The translations under genes and the position numbers were made by a program. Positions 59,973-64,000 of a stretch of DNA of 64,000 nt are shown here, piece by piece. Source of the stretch: Streptomyces sp. S.PNR 29 (GTDB taxonomy: Bacteria > Actinomycetota > Actinomycetes > Streptomycetales > Streptomycetaceae); contig NZ_JANUQM010000021.1 in NCBI RefSeq assembly GCF_030386795.1, positions 62,001 to 126,000 on the forward strand. Reading direction: 5' to 3'. The number at the start of each line of letters is the position of its first letter. Positions within the stretch are counted from its first letter, which is position 1. Under the pieces are notes generated by a model. The model ran no database searches and was not told where the DNA came from. It saw only the letters and a program-made list of their open reading frames with translations.

Positions 59973-61622
59973 CTACCAGCGGTAGGGCGCGTAGACGTTC
60001 ATGCACTTGCCGGTGTCCGAGCCGTTGAGGGCGTCGGCGTTGCCCGGCAGATCCCCCGCCTTCGGCGCCGACTGCTTCGGATAGGCCGTGCCCGTACGCC
60101 AGTCGGCGCCCACGACGACCGTGACGCCGGAGACGTCGGTCGACCGCTTCACCGAACCCGCCGGGATGCCGAGGGCCTTGGCGACCGCCTGGGCGTCGCC
60201 CTCCAGCTCGGCGCTCGGGTAGCGCACCACGGTCCGGTCCACGGCGAGCGGCGCCGAGGTGTCCTTCGTCGCCTTCGTGAAGCCCTTCGCCACGAGCGCC
60301 TGCGCGATCACGCCCGCGCGGCCGCCGACCGGGGCGAGCGTGGAGGTCTGGGTGGCGTTCTGCACCAGGACGCCGATCTCGTCGTCCGCCGCGGCGGGGT
60401 CGGCGGAGGTCTTCTCCTCGCCGCTGGTCTTCTTCTTCGCGCCCGAGTCGTCGTCCTTGCCGTTGTCGTCGAAGGGCACGTCGTCGCGGAGCATCTCCCA
60501 CACCTTCTCGGCACGGGCGCCGTCCGCGACCAGGTGGTTGCGGTCCTGCGGGTCCTCGACGGTGGGCAGCGTCGTCATGGTGATGCGGTCCGTCGGCACC
60601 GTCTTGAGCTGCATGCCCAGGTGGTACAGCTTCTTGACCGTGCCGATCTCCTCCGACACCTTCAGCGACTTCGTGGCCGCCTCGGCCAGGTCCGTCAGCC
60701 GGCCGCTGTCGGTGAAGACGTTCTGCTGCCTGAGCGTGCGGATCATCGAGTTCATGTACATGTGCTGGGCCCTGGCCCGCAGCAGGTCACTGCCCCAGGC
60801 GTGGCGGGTGCGCAGCCACTGCAGCGCCTGCTCGCCCTCGACCTTCCGCGTGCCGGCCTTCATCTTCAGGCCGGAGCCGCCGGGCACACCGGGCAGCGGG
60901 CGGTCCCACACGTTCTGGTTCACGCAGACCTCGACACCGCCGATGGCGTCCGCCATCCGCACCACGCCCGCGAAGTCGATCGTCATCCAGTGGTCGATGT
61001 AGATCCCGGTGAGGTTCTCCCAGGTGGCGAGGGTGCAGCCGGCGCCGCCACGGGCCAGCGAGGCGTTGATGATGTCGTTGGTCGCCGGGTACCTCCTGTC
61101 CGTCGCCGGATCGGTGCACTCGGGGATGTCGACCCGGGTGTCGCGCGGGATGCTCACCACCGCGGCGCTCTTGCGGTCCGCTGCCAGGTGGATGAGCATC
61201 TGCACGTCGCCCCGCGGAGGGGTTCCGCGCGAGTCCCTGCTGCCGCCCAGCTTCACGTTCTCGTCGGAGTTACGGCTGTCCGACCCGATGAGCAGGATGT
61301 TCAGGGGCGTCTGCCCCGCGGCGTTCGGCTCCGCCTTCTTCGCCTTGGAGTCGCCGCTGCTGCGCTGGCCCTTCTGGATGTTGCCGTTCAGGTGCTGGTA
61401 GTAGAGGTATCCGGCGCCGGCCGTGCCGAGTATCAGCACGGCGACGGTCGTCGCGGACCACCGGAGCACCCGGTGCTTGCGTCTCGGACGCCGCCCGCGT
61501 CTGCCGCCCCCTCTGCCCCCGCCGTCCCCCTCCTGAGCGCCCCCCTCGCCCTGGTGGCCCGCACCATGACGGTGCCGGACGCGCTGAAGCGTCCCGTCCC
61601 CCTGCACACTGCTCTGCGTCAT
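59973..61622 (-). CDS. LCP family protein 5, with LytR_C domain
   Basis: A 549-residue paralogue of LCP3. Shared N-terminal motif DGTLQRVRHRH (9-19), a Gly/Arg-rich stretch, and a membrane helix (about 53-74). LCP domain about 100-320: LLIGSDSRN, SIPRDTRVDIP, DHWMTIDFAGVV, ALQWLRTRHAWGSDLLRARAQHMYMN. An acidic/lysine linker leads to LytR_C (about 425-520, VLVQNATQTSTLA, VVVGADWRTG). ATG at 61622. Second gene of the upstream module, 78 bp after LCP6, from which a pair of palindromes separates it. Confidence 0.92.
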   Translation of the reverse strand: MTQSSVQGDGTLQRVRHRHGAGHQGEGGAQEGDGGGRGGGRRGRRPRRKHRVLRWSATTVAVLILGTAGAGYLYYQHLNGNIQKGQRSSGDSKAKKAEPNAAGQTPLNILLIGSDSRNSDENVKLGGSRDSRGTPPRGDVQMLIHLAADRKSAAVVSIPRDTRVDIPECTDPATDRRYPATNDIINASLARGGAGCTLATWENLTGIYIDHWMTIDFAGVVRMADAIGGVEVCVNQNVWDRPLPGVPGGSGLKMKAGTRKVEGEQALQWLRTRHAWGSDLLRARAQHMYMNSMIRTLRQQNVFTDSGRLTDLAEAATKSLKVSEEIGTVKKLYHLGMQLKTVPTDRITMTTLPTVEDPQDRNHLVADGARAEKVWEMLRDDVPFDDNGKDDDSGAKKKTSGEEKTSADPAAADDEIGVLVQNATQTSTLAPVGGRAGVIAQALVAKGFTKATKDTSAPLAVDRTVVRYPSAELEGDAQAVAKALGIPAGSVKRSTDVSGVTVVVGADWRTGTAYPKQSAPKAGDLPGNADALNGSDTGKCMNVYAPYRW

Positions 61623-61653
61623 GTCCCCTGCTTCTCCCCACCCTCACGCCATC

Positions 61654-61697
61654 GACGGGCCCGTCCTACGCCCAGGAAGACGTACGACGGGCCCGTC
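61654..61697 (-). repeat. Paired palindromes between LCP6 and LCP5
   Basis: Two identical 12-bp palindromes GACGGGCCCGTC (61654-61665, 61686-61697), 20 bases apart, can each fold or pair with each other. They correspond to GACAGGCCTGTC in the sister module, with an A-T to G-C exchange at symmetric positions. Confidence 0.75.
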
Positions 61698-61700
61698 AGG

Positions 61701-63449
61701 TCACTTGGCGCACTCGACCTTGTCGGCCGTCGACTTCTGAACCCCCTCCGGTGCCTTACCGGAAGAGCCGTTGAGTTTCACTCCGGCGCCCTTGAAGTCC
61801 TCGCCCAGGGTCAGCGTCATCGTGGGCAGACCCTGCGAGTTGGTCACGCTCTCGCCGGGCTTCATCGCGGAGCCGGACAGACCCAGGATGTCGGCGAGCC
61901 GGCGTGCCTGGTCGGCCTGGTCGGGGGCGTACTCCAGCGTCGTCCTGCTCAGCGTCCTGGGCGCGTTGCCGCCGTTCTCGGACTTGGTCACGCCCTCGTC
62001 GTTCTGCAGCCACGTGAGAGTTTCCTGTGCGCTGCCGGCCGGAGCACCGCCGTTGAGGATCCGCACCCGTACCTCGGAGGCCGCGGCCTTGGTGCCCTTC
62101 AGACGGGCGGCGACGGCGGCAGCCTCCTGTTTCTTCTTCTGCTTGACCTCGGTGAACGAGATGTCGTTCTTGATCATGTCGAAGACCTCGGGAGCCGTCG
62201 ACTCGTTGAGGACGACCGTCGCCTTGACCTTCTCCGCCGGGTTGTCGATCACCGGAACCGTCGTGAACGTCAGGTTCTTGGTGTCGAGCTTGCCCAGCTC
62301 CATCCCGAGGTCCTTCAGCTTGCCGATGCTGTCCAGCTGGGAGTCGACGGTCAGCGCCTTGGTGCCCGCCTCGGCCAGCTTCAGCATCTTCGACGGGCTG
62401 GAGAGCGTGTCGTTCGACTTCAGCTTGCGCATCAGCGCGCTCAGGAACTGCTGCTGCAGCGAGATCCGGCTCAGGTCGCCGCCGAAACCGACGGCGTGCC
62501 GGGTGCGGACGAACGCCAGCGCCGTCTCGCCCGAGATGTGCTGCGTGCCCTTCTTCAGGTCCAGGTGCGAGTCCGGGTCCTTGATGTCCTTGGCGAGACA
62601 GACGTCGACCCCGCCGACCGCCGAGGTCAGCGTCTTGACCGCGTTGAAGTCGGCCACCATGAAGTTGTCGGGCTTGACCCCGGTCAGCTCCGTCACGGTC
62701 CGCATGGTGCAGCTGGGCGTACGGCCGTCCTGGCCGAGGCTCGTGTTGAAGCGGACGTCCTGCGTTCCCGGGATGACCTTCTGGCTGCCGTCCTCCTGCG
62801 TCGTCGGGCAGTCGGGGACGTCCACGATCAGGTCGCGCGGGATGCTGAGCGCGGTCGCGTTCGTACGGTCCTTCGAGACGTGCAGCAGGATCGTGGTGTC
62901 GGCGTGCCCGACGCTGCCGGAGTCGCCGTACCCCTCGTTGCCCTTGCCGGTGCGCTTGTCCGTGCCGATCAACAGTATGTTGATCGCCTTGTCCTTCTGG
63001 AAGCCACCGGTGCTCGCGCCGTCGTCGGCGACGGAGGTGATGTTGTCGTTGAGGTGCTCGATGTAGAGGTATGCGGCGCCCGCTCCGGCGACCAGGACGA
63101 ACGCCATCACCCCGCCGGTCCACAGCAGGACCTTCTTGGTCTTCGCCTTCTTCGCCGGCCGGCGACCGCGCCGCCCGGGCAGCGGCTCGGGAGGCGCGCC
63201 GCGCCGCCTGCGCGGCGGCGGGACCTCACGGCCGGGCATGTCACGGCCGGGCGTGTCCCGGCCCGGGGCCGCGGTCCGGTTGTGCACCGGGCCGCGTCCC
63301 TCGGGGGCGGGCGGTCTGCGCGGACTGGGGACGGCCGACTGCGGTGCGGAAGGGCTCAGTCGCAGTTCGTATTCGCCGGTGTTCGGATTGAGTACCCACT
63401 GGTCTGCGGGGTCGATGTTGTCCGCCCGCCCACGGCCTTGCGCGTCCAC
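61701..63449 (-). CDS. LCP family protein 6, with LytR_C domain
   Basis: A 582-residue paralogue of LCP4, near-identical over long stretches of the C-terminal half (DMIKNDISFTEVKQ, LADILGLSGSAMKPGES). N-terminal motif DAQGRGRADNIDPADQW, a basic/proline-rich tail, membrane helix (about 110-130). LCP domain about 150-365 with LLIGTDKRTG, SIPRDLIVDVP, DNFMVADFNAVK, ALAFVRTRHAVGFGGDLSR. LytR_C about 460-570. GTG at 63449 follows GGAGG by 11 bases; an in-frame GTG at 63476 is possible. First gene of its module. Confidence 0.9.
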   Translation of the reverse strand: MDAQGRGRADNIDPADQWVLNPNTGEYELRLSPSAPQSAVPSPRRPPAPEGRGPVHNRTAAPGRDTPGRDMPGREVPPPRRRRGAPPEPLPGRRGRRPAKKAKTKKVLLWTGGVMAFVLVAGAGAAYLYIEHLNDNITSVADDGASTGGFQKDKAINILLIGTDKRTGKGNEGYGDSGSVGHADTTILLHVSKDRTNATALSIPRDLIVDVPDCPTTQEDGSQKVIPGTQDVRFNTSLGQDGRTPSCTMRTVTELTGVKPDNFMVADFNAVKTLTSAVGGVDVCLAKDIKDPDSHLDLKKGTQHISGETALAFVRTRHAVGFGGDLSRISLQQQFLSALMRKLKSNDTLSSPSKMLKLAEAGTKALTVDSQLDSIGKLKDLGMELGKLDTKNLTFTTVPVIDNPAEKVKATVVLNESTAPEVFDMIKNDISFTEVKQKKKQEAAAVAARLKGTKAAASEVRVRILNGGAPAGSAQETLTWLQNDEGVTKSENGGNAPRTLSRTTLEYAPDQADQARRLADILGLSGSAMKPGESVTNSQGLPTMTLTLGEDFKGAGVKLNGSSGKAPEGVQKSTADKVECAK

Positions 63450-63577
63450 GGTTGTCCGATCCTCCGTCGGGGCCACGCGGCGCCTTCCCCCTCCAAGGCG
63501 CTCGGGTCTCGGTCACAGTGCGCGACCCAGGACAGACCTCACGGTCGGGCACACCGGATCGCTCACACTAACCGCCC

Positions 63578-63606
63578 ACTTCATCGTCCAGCAGCGTCGG
63601 TGACAA
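63578..63606 (-). promoter_or_regulatory. Promoter of the LCP6-LCP5 module
   Basis: Minus-strand TTGTCA (63606-63601), 17 bp, TGAAGT (63583-63578), aligned exactly with the LCP4 promoter. Leader about 120 nt to the chosen start. Confidence 0.6.
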
Positions 63607-63676
63607 ATTCCACGTCCATACAACTGGGCAATTCGCCCATTTCCATGGGCAAAAGTACGCTGCCTTGGCGGGTCCT

Positions 63677-64000
63677 TTACCTACAGGTGTCCTCGGCGGC
63701 CGTGTTCCCGCGGAACGTGGGCGCGGGGGAATCGGTGACGCCGGGCTCATCGGCCCGCAATTCACCGGACTTTCCGTTGTCAGAACCGTACGCGCCGTAA
63801 TCGGACGGCTCGCCGTACGGCTCTTCGTGCGCGCCTTCGGAGCTGCCGGCCGCCGTATTGGGGCTTTCCGTCCCGGAATCCCGCGGAACTTCTCTCGCGA
63901 CCACCACCGGCGCGTCCCGGCGCAGCCGCTCGAACAGCTTCTCCGCCTCCGGTTCCACGAGTTGGTCGCGATTGGCGTTGTAGACGTACGACTCCCGCGG
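63677..64000 (-). CDS. LCP family protein 7, C-terminal fragment
   Basis: The frame is open from the window edge to a TAA at 63677 and gives the last 107 residues. ESYVYNANRDQLVEPEAEKLFERLRRD aligns with the end of the LCP domain region in LCP3 (NRYVGARVEP-EDAEKLFRLVRED), so this is the tail of another LCP protein. It lacks a LytR_C domain; instead it ends in an acidic, Gly/Ser/Tyr-rich stretch and a lone cysteine (AEDTCR). It precedes LCP6 on the same strand by 227 bp. Confidence 0.75.
   Translation of the reverse strand, partial: PRESYVYNANRDQLVEPEAEKLFERLRRDAPVVVAREVPRDSGTESPNTAAGSSEGAHEEPYGEPSDYGAYGSDNGKSGELRADEPGVTDSPAPTFRGNTAAEDTCR

Noticed and set aside
58065..63800. Very long open frame on the plus strand, antisense to the LCP genes
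   Set aside because: It is the high-GC complementary-frame artefact of four well-supported LCP genes; its translation is low-complexity (Arg, Gly, Val, His) with no domain.

Overview
This window is chromosomal DNA from a Streptomyces. The evidence is very high GC with strong GC bias at third codon positions, many GTG starts and GTGA/ATGA gene overlaps, a bldA-type tRNA-Leu (anticodon UAA), SigB-type stress regulators and a large LytR-CpsA-Psr (LCP) family. From memory, the gene order resembles the S. coelicolor chromosome around SCO3094 down to SCO3042; this was not checked against a database.

Layout. 1-4.6 kb: end of a DUF501 gene, exopolyphosphatase, type II NADH dehydrogenase with a Rex-like operator, and a cyclopropane fatty acid synthase. 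4.6-8.0 kb: an ABC exporter pair. 8.3 kb: bldA tRNA. 8.6-18.9 kb: 4-hydroxybenzoate hydroxylase, Bax-inhibitor-like protein, small unknowns, thiolase, SGNH hydrolase, cystathionine beta-synthase, and a divergent XRE regulator/SDR pair sharing an operator. 18.9-28.1 kb: RpiR regulator, a membrane protein, a LysA-like decarboxylase and the histidine-utilisation operon hutU-M20 amidohydrolase-hutF-hutI, without hutH and without a classical hutG. 28.2-30.6 kb: a SigB-family sigma factor, its STAS antagonist and an RsbW-like kinase, with two SigB-like promoters. 30.9-37.2 kb: secreted proteins, a POT peptide transporter, a two-component system and a GtrA protein. 37.3-41.3 kb: purK-purE, a zinc dipeptidase, and a paralogue that has lost all its metal ligands. 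41.3-47.0 kb: two VOC proteins opposite a CGNR zinc-finger regulator, then a five-gene copper/cupredoxin operon. 47.5-50.8 kb: a UDP-sugar dehydrogenase, acyl-CoA dehydrogenase and thioesterase. 50.9-64.0 kb: seven LCP genes (the last cut by the window edge) interleaved with a copper-storage four-helix protein, a methyltransferase and a glycosyltransferase.

How the parts work together. The hut genes form a tightly overlapped pathway from urocanate to glutamate. The sigma/antagonist/kinase trio is a partner-switching module. The copper operon joins CopC-CopD, two membrane-tethered amicyanin-like cupredoxins and a YceI-like protein; a 16-cysteine cytosolic copper-storage protein lies about 5 kb away. 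The LCP run with a glycosyltransferase, a UDP-sugar dehydrogenase and GtrA nearby points to attachment of glycopolymers to the cell wall. Four of its LCP genes are a tandem duplication of a two-gene module, and promoters and intergenic palindromes were duplicated along with the coding sequence.
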